64,000 nucleotides of DNA. It comes from Neomicrococcus lactis (GTDB lineage: Bacteria > Actinomycetota > Actinomycetes > Actinomycetales > Micrococcaceae). A program made the translations under genes and the position numbers. This document shows positions 22,610-31,151 of this stretch, in pieces. The stretch lies in NCBI RefSeq assembly GCF_014200305.1, contig NZ_JACHBL010000001.1:2356001-2420000 (forward strand). Direction: 5' to 3'. The first letter of the stretch is position 1; each line of letters begins with the position of its first letter. The notes beneath the pieces are model-generated. The model made no database searches and had not been told where the DNA came from. It saw nothing but the letters and a program-made list of their open reading frames with translations.

Positions 22610-22682
22610 GGGGCTTTAACTCAGTTGGTAGAGCGTTTCGTTCGCAATGAAAAGGTCACGGGTTCGATTTCCGTAAGCTCCA
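22610..22682 (+). tRNA. tRNA-Ala (anticodon CGC)
   Basis: A full 73-nt cloverleaf: 7-bp acceptor stem GGGGCTT/AAGCTCC including the alanine identity pair G3-U70, anticodon stem TTTCG/TGAAA, loop TTCGCAA with CGC at 22643-22645, T-arm with TTCGA, discriminator A, and no encoded CCA. Two unusual positions: D-stem pair 10-25 is A-C instead of G-C, and position 61 is T instead of the near-invariant C. The gene borders the defence island, so its 3' half may have been altered by recombination. It may be impaired. Confidence 0.85.
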
Positions 22683-23188
22683 CAGAATAAGAAGCCTAGC
22701 TTAATTGGCCACCTCGTGACCGTCCACCAGAAGCAGAGATAGGTCTGTCCGAACAGGAGCACTAGCGCCCCGAGTAAGAACCAGCCAACTGGCGTGCGGT
22801 ATGGCGTGAGGCGCGCTACGGACGAACTCCAGACTCTCCCTCGTGAGACGACGATGCGTGGAGTATTGGAGACGGTGCGGCGGAAAGCCAAGCGCATTTC
22901 CGCCCTGGCAAGCAGCACGAATTGCGTGCTGAGGCAATGTTGAATTTTTCTCTCATCAGGCAATTAGCGGAAACGTTGCGAAATTTCTATTCGTCAAAAA
23001 TGTGGATTATGAAAGAATCAGGGCTCGGATCGTAGCATCCCGGTCGAGCCGTCCGGCTCCCGCCTGCGACAGCACGACCCGCCCGAGCGGCGCGGCACCA
23101 AAGCAGTGTCTGAGCCTACCGGTAGCGTGGGGGATGGCACTTTGAACACAACACAAGACGCGCCCTTGGCGTGAAGGAGTACAACCCG
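22683..23188. other. Gene-poor left border of the defence island
   Basis: I see no convincing gene in these 506 bases. A minus-strand frame here (22616-22963) reads through the antisense of the tRNA. An AT-rich stretch at 22930-23025 is the best place for the promoter of the downstream operon, but I could not fit clear -35/-10 boxes. No integrase is present. Confidence 0.4.
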
Positions 23189-23272
23189 ATGAAGCGCAGG
23201 GAGGCACAATCACCCCGCCGCGGTAGCCACCAGGCGCTGCGGTCTCGTCGCTCTGCGCGGAGGGAGCGCTGA
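23189..23272 (+). CDS. 27-residue Arg-rich leader peptide
   Basis: A short ORF with AAGGAG at 23174-23178 and a 9-nt spacer before its ATG. It encodes 27 residues, ten of them Arg (starts MKRREAQSPRRG, ends RSARRER). Its TGA overlaps the ATG of the SNF2 helicase gene as TGATG, the same coupling seen inside the operon. Its function is unknown: it may only feed ribosomes to the helicase start, act as an attenuator, or make a nucleic-acid-binding peptide. Confidence 0.55.
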   Translation: MKRREAQSPRRGSHQALRSRRSARRER

Positions 23273-26172
23273 TGACCTCCCCTCTGACTGACTACCAAGC
23301 GAAGTATTACGCGCACGAGCTGCAGCGTAGTTACGCCAACGACCACGTCGGTAAGCTCGCTGGCCTGCTGTTCGACGCGCAGGTGGAGCCGAAGCCGCAC
23401 CAGATCGATGCGGCGCTATTCGCGTTGCAGACCCCGTTCCTGCCGGGCGTGATCCTGGCTGATGAGGTGGGCCTCGGGAAGACGATCGAGGCGGGCATCG
23501 TCATCTCGCAGTACTGGGCGGAGCGCCGTCGCAGCATCCTGATCGTTGCCCCGTCGAGTCTGCGGCAGCAGTGGCAGCAGGAGTTGTACGAGAAGTTCCT
23601 GATCCCGTCCGCCATCCTCGATCCGAAGTCGAAGGACTCGTTGCTTGCTGCAGCAGGCGGACGCTCGGCACAGGTGCTGATCTGTTCCTACGAGTTCGCG
23701 CTCCGCCACGAGACCTCGCTGCTCAAGGCGTGGGATCTCGTGGTCGCGGACGAGGCGCACCGGCTGCGCAACTTCTGGACGGGTAAGACCAAGGCCGCTG
23801 AGGCGGTGGCGCACATCGTCAAGGGTGCTTACAAGACGGTGCTGCTGACGGCGACGCCGCTGCAGAACAAGCTCGAGGAACTGTACGGGCTGGTGTCGAT
23901 CTTCGACCCGAACTACTTTTACTCGCTCGATGCGTTCCGCGAGCGGTACGTAAAGAACCGTGATCTGGGTGGCGATGACGACCTGGTGGAGCGTGTCGCG
24001 ACGGTCTCGAAGCGCACGCTGCGCCGCGACGCCGACAAGTACATTCACTTCACCAAGCGCCTGCCCCTGACGGTCGAGTTCACCCCATCACCCGATGAGG
24101 CGAGGCTCTACGAGCTGGTGAACGACTACCTGCAGCGTGATGAGTTGTTTGCCTTCGCGGGGAGTCAACGTCACCTCTCTGCTCTGATCATCCGTAAGCG
24201 CCTCGGCTCGTCGACCTATGCGGTCGCGAGCACGCTGGAGAACATCGCCAACCGTCTAGCGGACGAGGTTGCGGCCGGAAAGCGTCGTGATGGTCGTGGT
24301 GGTCTCGTGGCAGCTGACTTCGCGGTCGATGATGAGATCACCAGCGAGGAGTTGGAGGAAGCCGAGGAGATTGAGGGAACCGGCACCGGCTCGCGCCCCA
24401 AATCGTTGCCGATTGACGAATCGCTGCTCCAGGCGATGCGTGCTGAGGTTGCAGAGCTGCGTGAGTACGCCGCGCTTGCCCGCTCGATCACGGAGAACCA
24501 GAAGGCCGTCAAGCTCGGCGAGGCACTCGATCTTGGCTTCGAGCGGCTCCGCGAGCTAGGGGCTCCCCAAAAGGCCATCATCTTCACTGACTCGACCAAG
24601 ACGCAGGAGTACATCGCTCGATCGCTGCGTGAGGCTGGGCGCGGCGACGGACTCGTCTTGTTCAACGGCTCGAACAGCGGGCCTGAGCAGACTGCAATCT
24701 ACCAGGCATGGCTCAAGGCCAACCAGGACGGCGACCTGATCACCGGTATTGCTGCCGTGGATCGACGCAAGGCCCTCGTGGACTATTTCCGCGCCGAGGG
24801 CACGATCATGATCGCGACCGAGGCAGCGGCCGAAGGCATCAACCTGCAGTTCTGCTCCATGCTCGTCAACTACGACCTGCCTTGGAACCCCCAGCGCGTC
24901 GAGCAGCGCATCGGCCGCGTGCACCGCTTCGGACAGAAACACAACGTCGTCGTTGTGAACTTCTCGAACAAGGGCAACATCGCTGAGCAGCGCATCCTGG
25001 AACTGTTGACCAACAAGTTTCAGCTGTTCTCCAGCGTGTTCGGCGCAAGCGACGAAGTGCTCGGTGCGATCGAGGACGGGCTGGACTTCGAGAAGACGAT
25101 CAGCGACATCCTCACCCGCTGCCGAACCGCCGACGAGCTGGATGCCGCGTTCCGTGAACTCGAGGGGCAGTATGCGGGAGAGATCTCGCGGGAGATGGCC
25201 AGCGCCAAGGCGAAGGTCTTCGACAACCTCGACCCGCACGTCCAGGATCGTCTCAAGGCGTATGACACGCAGTCCGGCGAGGTGCTCAACAAGTTCGAAC
25301 GCCTGCTGCTCGCCGTAACCCGGCATGAGCTGAATAGATTCGCCACCTTCGAGGGCGACGGGCGCACCTTCGTTCTCAGCGAGTCACCCGTGCCGGATGT
25401 GCCGACCGGGCGCTACTTCTTCAAGTCGCTGCCGCTCGATAACGCTCACCAGTATCGCTACGCGAGCCCACTGGCCCAGTACGTCGTCGACGCTTCGAAG
25501 GCGCATGAGACACCAGCGCGGGAGCTGACCTTCTCGCTCGGGCAATCAGAGCGCGTCAGCAGCGCGATCCGGGCACTGGCGGGCACCAGCGGCGAGCTGA
25601 CCGTGAACCTCGCGACCTTCCGCATGAAGGCCCGTGACGAGGATGTCTCCGAGTCCTACATGCTGGCCGGTGCCCTGACCGATGACGGCCAGTGGCTCGA
25701 CGAGGAGTACGTCGCGGACGTCCTCGACCTGGCCTGTATCTCGGTCGGAGAGCAGCCCGTGGCGATCGACGAGTCCCGCTTCACGCCGCATCTTGATGCG
25801 CGACGGGCGGAGCTGGAGAAGGAAGTCCAGGGGCGCAACTCCCGCTACTACGACCAGCAGGAGGAGCTGCTCTATCGCAACCAGCAGGACCGCAAGGCCG
25901 AGCACGAGGGTGCCATCCGTGACTACCGGGCGAAGGAGAAGGGAGCCCGCAAGCTCTCTCGGCAGGCCGATGATCCGATGGAGCAGCTACGGCTCAAGAA
26001 GGAAGCCCGGAAGTGGGAGCAGCGTGCCGAGGAGGCTGACGAGGACTTCCGAGACGCGCGCAAGAAGCTCCGCGCGGAGGCCGACAAGTACCTTGAGCTG
26101 ATCGAGCAGTCGCTCCAGGGAACCCAGGAGACCGAGCACCTGTTCACGATTCGCTGGCGGATAGCCACATAG
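23272..26172 (+). CDS. SNF2/RapA-like DEAD-box helicase of the defence operon
   Basis: A 966-residue SF2 helicase-like ATPase. Motif I LADEVGLGKTIEAG (about 64-77), motif II VADEAHRLRN (about 158), motif III TATPLQN, and C-terminal motifs V/VI ATEAAAEGINLQ and RVEQRIGRVHRFGQ. The C-terminal third is not a known domain to me and ends in a charged coiled coil (about 870-960). Similar helicases accompany DISARM (DrmD) and other restriction-type defence loci. A GGAGGG ribosome site lies within the leader ORF. Mod follows 60 nt later. Confidence 0.88.
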   Translation: MTSPLTDYQAKYYAHELQRSYANDHVGKLAGLLFDAQVEPKPHQIDAALFALQTPFLPGVILADEVGLGKTIEAGIVISQYWAERRRSILIVAPSSLRQQWQQELYEKFLIPSAILDPKSKDSLLAAAGGRSAQVLICSYEFALRHETSLLKAWDLVVADEAHRLRNFWTGKTKAAEAVAHIVKGAYKTVLLTATPLQNKLEELYGLVSIFDPNYFYSLDAFRERYVKNRDLGGDDDLVERVATVSKRTLRRDADKYIHFTKRLPLTVEFTPSPDEARLYELVNDYLQRDELFAFAGSQRHLSALIIRKRLGSSTYAVASTLENIANRLADEVAAGKRRDGRGGLVAADFAVDDEITSEELEEAEEIEGTGTGSRPKSLPIDESLLQAMRAEVAELREYAALARSITENQKAVKLGEALDLGFERLRELGAPQKAIIFTDSTKTQEYIARSLREAGRGDGLVLFNGSNSGPEQTAIYQAWLKANQDGDLITGIAAVDRRKALVDYFRAEGTIMIATEAAAEGINLQFCSMLVNYDLPWNPQRVEQRIGRVHRFGQKHNVVVVNFSNKGNIAEQRILELLTNKFQLFSSVFGASDEVLGAIEDGLDFEKTISDILTRCRTADELDAAFRELEGQYAGEISREMASAKAKVFDNLDPHVQDRLKAYDTQSGEVLNKFERLLLAVTRHELNRFATFEGDGRTFVLSESPVPDVPTGRYFFKSLPLDNAHQYRYASPLAQYVVDASKAHETPARELTFSLGQSERVSSAIRALAGTSGELTVNLATFRMKARDEDVSESYMLAGALTDDGQWLDEEYVADVLDLACISVGEQPVAIDESRFTPHLDARRAELEKEVQGRNSRYYDQQEELLYRNQQDRKAEHEGAIRDYRAKEKGARKLSRQADDPMEQLRLKKEARKWEQRAEEADEDFRDARKKLRAEADKYLELIEQSLQGTQETEHLFTIRWRIAT

Positions 26173-26232
26173 ACCACGGGTCATTCACACACCCGACACA
26201 ACTTGTTGAAATCATGAAAGAGATTCACCCGA

Positions 26233-28152
26233 ATGACTGACGAGATCTACGAAACACCATCCACTACTCCGAACTTCCAGACCGAGCTGGCAGCGCAGCT
26301 TGCCGATCTGGTGCCCGAGGCCATCGCCGACGGCAAGGTGGATATCGAGAAGCTTGAAGAACTGCTCGACAGTGACGCCGCTGACGGCAGTGAGCGGTTC
26401 GGACTGTTCTGGCCCGGCAAGAAGCGTGCCCTCCGCGCTGCGCAGGAGCCGACCACGGCGACGCTGAAGCCCGACTTTGAGAACTCGAAGGACTGGGACA
26501 CGACACAGAACGTCTTCATCGAGGGCGACAACCTCGAAGTGCTCAAGATCCTACAAAAGCACTACCACGCCAAGATCAAGCTGATCTACATCGACCCTCC
26601 GTACAACACCGGCAAGGACTTCGTCTACCCAGACAACTACAAGGAGGGCCTCGACACTTACCTCGAGTGGACGCGCCAGGTCAACGAGGAAGGCAAGAAG
26701 GTCACGACCAATGCCGAGACCGAGGGACGCTACCACTCCAACTGGCTCAACATGATGTATCCGCGCCTCAAGCTGGCGCGGAACCTGCTCACCGATGACG
26801 GCGTCATCGCAGTATCGATTGACGAGAACGAAGTAGCCCAGTTGCGAAAACTGATGGACGAGGTCTTTGGCGAAAGCAGATTTCTGGGTCAACTTGCTGT
26901 CCAGAACAATCCGCGTGGGCGGGCGCAGGACAAGTACTTCGCTACCAACCATGAGTACGTCTTGCTCTACTCGCGGAGTGAGTTGGAACGAGGGGCCGTG
27001 TCGATCGCGAAGAGCCGCGAGCAATTGCAGGCCGAGTATGGCGAGGAGGATTCGAATGGGTTCTTCCGACTCCTCGGGCTGCGCAACTCCCACCGAGAGT
27101 TCGGACGCTTCAACCGGCCGAACCTTTTCTATCCGTTGTTCGTAGCGCCGGACGGTGAGGTATTCCTTGAAACTGCCCTTGGCCGCGAAGAGGTGCTTCC
27201 GCTCTGGAATGACGGCTTCGAAGGATGTTGGACTTGGGGCGCACCGAAGGCGGCTGCAGAACGCCACCTGCTTCACGGTCGCATGTCTGGCGGCAAGATG
27301 CAGATCTTTGTGAAGGATTATGCGGACGGTGCGAAGCGCAAGTTGAAGACGCTACTCGTCGAAAAAGAGTACTCCACGGACGCAGGCCAACGTGCATTCA
27401 GCTCGCTGTTCGACTCGAGTGACAAGCTCTTTCAGGCACCAAAGTCACCATACCTCCTGGCGGACTTGATCGAGGCATCGACCGCAGAAGGCGACATGGT
27501 ACTTGACTTCTTCGCCGGTTCGGGGAGTACGGCCCACGCGGCGTGGCTGCTCGCAGCGCGCGGTGGAGGCGAACGTCGCTGGATCGCCGTCCAACTCCCG
27601 GAGCCAACTCCGACGGATTCCGCCGCGAGAGCAGCGGGTTACAAGACTATCGCTGAGCTCAGTCGGGCTCGTATCGAGCGAGCGGGAACACAGATGGCTT
27701 TGGAAGCTGACGAGTCGATCGACTTGGGTTTCCGTTCCTACAAGTTGGCCGACACGAACTTCTCGAAGTGGCGCCTTTCAAGTGATGTTGAGGAAACCGT
27801 GCTCCAGCAGCACCTGCTTAGCCTTCGTGACAGTGCGACTGATGATGCGACTGCCGATGAGCTGCTCACTGAGATCCTCCTCAAGCAGGGTTACTCGTTG
27901 ACCGAGAACATCTCGGCTGCTGAGGTCGGTGGGCTTGACGTTCGCCTTGTGCGTGACCGTGATGGCGACGTTGCCGTGTTGGCGTACCTGAATGAGCATG
28001 TCAAGCCGACGCTTGAGCAGCTCCGCGCGCTTGTCGATGAGGAGCCGACGCGGATCATCGTGCTCGAGGATGCCTTCCAGGGCGATGACGAACTCAAGAC
28101 CAACCTGGCCCAGCTCGCGAAGAGCAAGGGTATTGAGATCTGGACGGCGTGA
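26233..28152 (+). CDS. mod: Type III restriction-modification DNA methyltransferase (Mod)
   Basis: A 639-residue beta-class N6-adenine methyltransferase. The catalytic motif IV is IDPPYNTGKDFVYPDNY (about 117), and the SAM-binding motif I is VLDFFAGSGSTAHAAW (about 423-438) located after it, which is the beta order. Between them lies the variable target-recognition region (about 215-370), which also differs in base usage from its surroundings, as expected of exchanged TRDs. The GTG start of res overlaps its stop. Mod sets the specificity and protects host DNA. Confidence 0.93.
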   Translation: MTDEIYETPSTTPNFQTELAAQLADLVPEAIADGKVDIEKLEELLDSDAADGSERFGLFWPGKKRALRAAQEPTTATLKPDFENSKDWDTTQNVFIEGDNLEVLKILQKHYHAKIKLIYIDPPYNTGKDFVYPDNYKEGLDTYLEWTRQVNEEGKKVTTNAETEGRYHSNWLNMMYPRLKLARNLLTDDGVIAVSIDENEVAQLRKLMDEVFGESRFLGQLAVQNNPRGRAQDKYFATNHEYVLLYSRSELERGAVSIAKSREQLQAEYGEEDSNGFFRLLGLRNSHREFGRFNRPNLFYPLFVAPDGEVFLETALGREEVLPLWNDGFEGCWTWGAPKAAAERHLLHGRMSGGKMQIFVKDYADGAKRKLKTLLVEKEYSTDAGQRAFSSLFDSSDKLFQAPKSPYLLADLIEASTAEGDMVLDFFAGSGSTAHAAWLLAARGGGERRWIAVQLPEPTPTDSAARAAGYKTIAELSRARIERAGTQMALEADESIDLGFRSYKLADTNFSKWRLSSDVEETVLQQHLLSLRDSATDDATADELLTEILLKQGYSLTENISAAEVGGLDVRLVRDRDGDVAVLAYLNEHVKPTLEQLRALVDEEPTRIIVLEDAFQGDDELKTNLAQLAKSKGIEIWTA

Positions 28153-31151
28153 GCATGAAAAACAACACAGCGAGCGGATCAGGGTTTCAGTTCGACGCCA
28201 GTCAGCCGTATCAGCTGGATGCAATCGCGTCCGTGGTCGACCTGTTCGATGGGCAGCCGAAGGATGCAGAGAAGCTGGTCACGACGTTGCGTGGTGCAGC
28301 GGTGCTGCCTGAGTCCGATCAGGCCGCGCTCGACATTGACCTCACCCAGGAGGTCGGAGCGGTCGGTAACAGCCTCGTGCTTGACCGCGACCTAATCCTC
28401 GCGAACCTACAGCGTGTGCAGGACCGGAACGGCCTCGAGGTCGGGCCGTCGCTTGCGGGCGACGCGCTCGATTTCGATATCGAGATGGAGACCGGTACGG
28501 GCAAGACGTATGTCTACCTGCGCACGATCTTCGATCTGGCCGTCCGGTACAACTTCACGAAGTTCGTGATTCTCGTGCCGAGCGTGGCGATTCGCGAGGG
28601 TGTCAGCACGAGCATCCGGCTCATGCGCGAGCACTTCGAGAACCTCTACAAGCCGCAGGGCATCACCTTCGACGCCTCGATCTACAGCGGCAAGAGCGCC
28701 GAGGAGGTGCAGTCGTTCGCGACCTCGACGAACGTGCAGATCCTCATCATGACGATCGACTCGATCCGTGGCAACGCGAACACCCGCATCATCCACCAGA
28801 CGCGCGACAAGCTGAACGGCCTGCGCCCGATTGACTACCTGAAGGCGACCCACCCGGTCGTGATCATGGACGAGCCGCAGAACATGGAGTCGCAGCTGTC
28901 GCAGTCGGCGGTCGGTGAACTCGATCCGGTCTTCACTCTGCGCTACAGCGCGACTCACAAGAAGCAGCGCAACGTCGTCTACCGGCTTGACCCCGTTGAC
29001 GCTCACGACCTCGGACTGGTGAAGCAGATTGTTGTGGCCGAGGTGGCCCAGCAGGGTGCCGACGCGACGCCCTATATCAAGCTGGTCGAGGTGCGGCGTG
29101 AACCATCGTGGTCGGCCCGCCTGGAGCTGTCCTGCCGTAAGGCCGATGGCTCGCTTGAACGGCGCATCGTGAGCGTGAAGCAGCATCAGGAGCTGTCGGA
29201 TGCGCGCTTGACGAACAACCCGATCTACGAGGGTTGGCGTATCAACGAGATGAGCATCGAGCCCGCGTACGTTGACCTCACCTCGCACGGCTTCCTTTAT
29301 GAGGGTGAGAGCATCGGTGCCTCGGCCGGCGCGATCTACAAGGAGATGATCCGCGAGACCGTTCGCGAGCACCTGCGTAAGGAGTCGATGCTGCGCGCCA
29401 AGGGCATCAAGGTGCTCAGCCTCTTCTTCGTCGACAAGGTCGCCAGCTACCTGGGCGACGGCACGAACAACGACGACGCGAACGGTGACTTCGTGCAGTG
29501 GTTCGATGAGGTCTTTGCCGAGGAACGCGCGAAGTCGGCGCGCTACCAGGAGTTGCTGCCGCAGGCGCCGAGCGAGCTTCGCCGGGCGTACTTCTCCCAG
29601 ATCAAGCGCGGCAAGACGATGACCTTTCAGGACTCGTCTGGCACGACGAAGGCCGATGACGACGCCTATGAGCTGATCATGCAGCAGAAGGAACGGCTGC
29701 TCGACGAGAACGAGCCTGTCCGGTTCATCTTCAGCCACTCTGCCCTGCGCGAGGGCTGGGACAACCCGAACGTCTTCCAGATTTGTACCCTGCGCGAGAT
29801 GGGCGCGGAGACAGAGCGCCGCCAGACCCTCGGCCGCGGACTCCGCCTCCCTGTTGCGAAGACGAAGGTGGGCTACGCCCGTGTCGCTGACCGGGGCATT
29901 GCGACGCTGACGGTCGTGGCGAACGAGTCGTATACGAAGTTCGCGGACGCGCTCCAGCGTGAGTACAAGGACGCTGGTGTCGAGATCGGTCGGGTGCGTA
30001 GGGCTGAGTTCTCGAAGATCCCGCTACAGGACGAGAACGGCGCGCTCACCGACGACCAGTTCGGCTACCAGCGCTCCGTCCTCGTGTGGGAGCACCTCAA
30101 GGACAAGGGCTTCATCGACAAGGACGGCGCGGTCACCCCGAAGTTTCAGCCGAAGCAGCTCGGCTTCGATCTCGCCCTTCCGGTCGACTTTGTCTGGGCC
30201 GAGCCGATCATCATCGAGCTGGTTGAGCGCGCCAACATCGGCAAGTACGTCAAACCCGTCAGCAAACGTCAACCGCGCGTGCTCAACAAGCAGCTCTACT
30301 CGAATCCGGAGTTCGAGGAGTTCTGGGAGACGATCAGTCAGAAGACCACCTACCGCGTCAAGGTTGGTCGCGACCAGCTGATCGAGAACGCTGTCCGTGC
30401 GATACGGGAAGCGCCGCAGATCGATGCGCTGCGTATCCAGGTGACCCGTGCCGGAGTCAGGGTGCTTCGAGGCGGCGCCAAGGGTGAAGAGCTCGGCACC
30501 CGCTCGGCGGATCTCAAGGGCAGCTACGACCTGCCCGACATCATCACGGAACTGCAGGAGGCCACTTCCCTTACCCGCAAGACCATTGTCGACATCCTGA
30601 TCGGCAGTGGCCGGCTGGGCGAGTTCATCGGCAACCCGAACGACTTCATCGCGATGACCAAGCGTGCCCTCCAGGACGAGCTGGCGAAGATCGTGGTCGA
30701 CGGTATCCAGTACGAGCGGATCGCAGGCTCGGTCTACGAGCTGCGCGAGTTGCAGCGGGACGGCGAGGAGGAGAAGGAGCGCTTCCTCGACCAGATGTAC
30801 AAGGTGCAGCACACCCAGAAGACCGACTTCGACTACGTCATCTTCGACTCGGATGTCGAGCGCCAATTCGCGGAGCTGCTCGACTCTCGCGAGGACATCA
30901 AACTGTTCATGAAGCTGCCCGCAAAGTTCAAGATCGACACCCCAGTCGGCCCGTACAACCCCGACTGGGCGATTATCAAGCAGGAGGACGGCGAAGACCG
31001 GATCTACATGATCCGTGAGACGAAGAGCACGCTCGACGACTCGAAACTCCGACCGACCGAGCTTGCGAAGATCAAGTCTGCCAAGCGCCACTTCGAGGCC
31101 ATCGGTATCGATGACTACGCACGAGCAGTCCCGGGAGCGTGGAAGCTATGA
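28149..31151 (+). CDS. res: Type III restriction enzyme helicase/nuclease subunit (Res)
   Basis: A 1000-residue Res subunit (998 if ATG 28155 is used). Walker A lies in EMETGTGKTYVYLRTIF (about 114), DEAD-like box in VVIMDEPQNME (about 240), C-terminal helicase motif near SALREGWDNPNVFQICTLRE and QTLGRGLRLPV. The C-terminal PD-(D/E)XK nuclease is intact: YNPDWAI then IRETKS (about 937-960). With Mod it would cut DNA after translocation between unmodified sites. It overlaps mod by 4 nt and qatA by 4 nt. Confidence 0.93.
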   Translation: MSMKNNTASGSGFQFDASQPYQLDAIASVVDLFDGQPKDAEKLVTTLRGAAVLPESDQAALDIDLTQEVGAVGNSLVLDRDLILANLQRVQDRNGLEVGPSLAGDALDFDIEMETGTGKTYVYLRTIFDLAVRYNFTKFVILVPSVAIREGVSTSIRLMREHFENLYKPQGITFDASIYSGKSAEEVQSFATSTNVQILIMTIDSIRGNANTRIIHQTRDKLNGLRPIDYLKATHPVVIMDEPQNMESQLSQSAVGELDPVFTLRYSATHKKQRNVVYRLDPVDAHDLGLVKQIVVAEVAQQGADATPYIKLVEVRREPSWSARLELSCRKADGSLERRIVSVKQHQELSDARLTNNPIYEGWRINEMSIEPAYVDLTSHGFLYEGESIGASAGAIYKEMIRETVREHLRKESMLRAKGIKVLSLFFVDKVASYLGDGTNNDDANGDFVQWFDEVFAEERAKSARYQELLPQAPSELRRAYFSQIKRGKTMTFQDSSGTTKADDDAYELIMQQKERLLDENEPVRFIFSHSALREGWDNPNVFQICTLREMGAETERRQTLGRGLRLPVAKTKVGYARVADRGIATLTVVANESYTKFADALQREYKDAGVEIGRVRRAEFSKIPLQDENGALTDDQFGYQRSVLVWEHLKDKGFIDKDGAVTPKFQPKQLGFDLALPVDFVWAEPIIIELVERANIGKYVKPVSKRQPRVLNKQLYSNPEFEEFWETISQKTTYRVKVGRDQLIENAVRAIREAPQIDALRIQVTRAGVRVLRGGAKGEELGTRSADLKGSYDLPDIITELQEATSLTRKTIVDILIGSGRLGEFIGNPNDFIAMTKRALQDELAKIVVDGIQYERIAGSVYELRELQRDGEEEKERFLDQMYKVQHTQKTDFDYVIFDSDVERQFAELLDSREDIKLFMKLPAKFKIDTPVGPYNPDWAIIKQEDGEDRIYMIRETKSTLDDSKLRPTELAKIKSAKRHFEAIGIDDYARAVPGAWKL

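Noticed and set aside
22616-22963. Minus-strand ORF ending in GNRTRDL-like sequence
   Set aside because: The GNRTRDL stretch is the familiar antisense translation of a tRNA gene. The rest has no domain.
28407-29738. 443-codon minus-strand ORF opposite res
   Set aside because: A shadow of the high-GC res gene; Leu/Val/Arg-rich without motifs.
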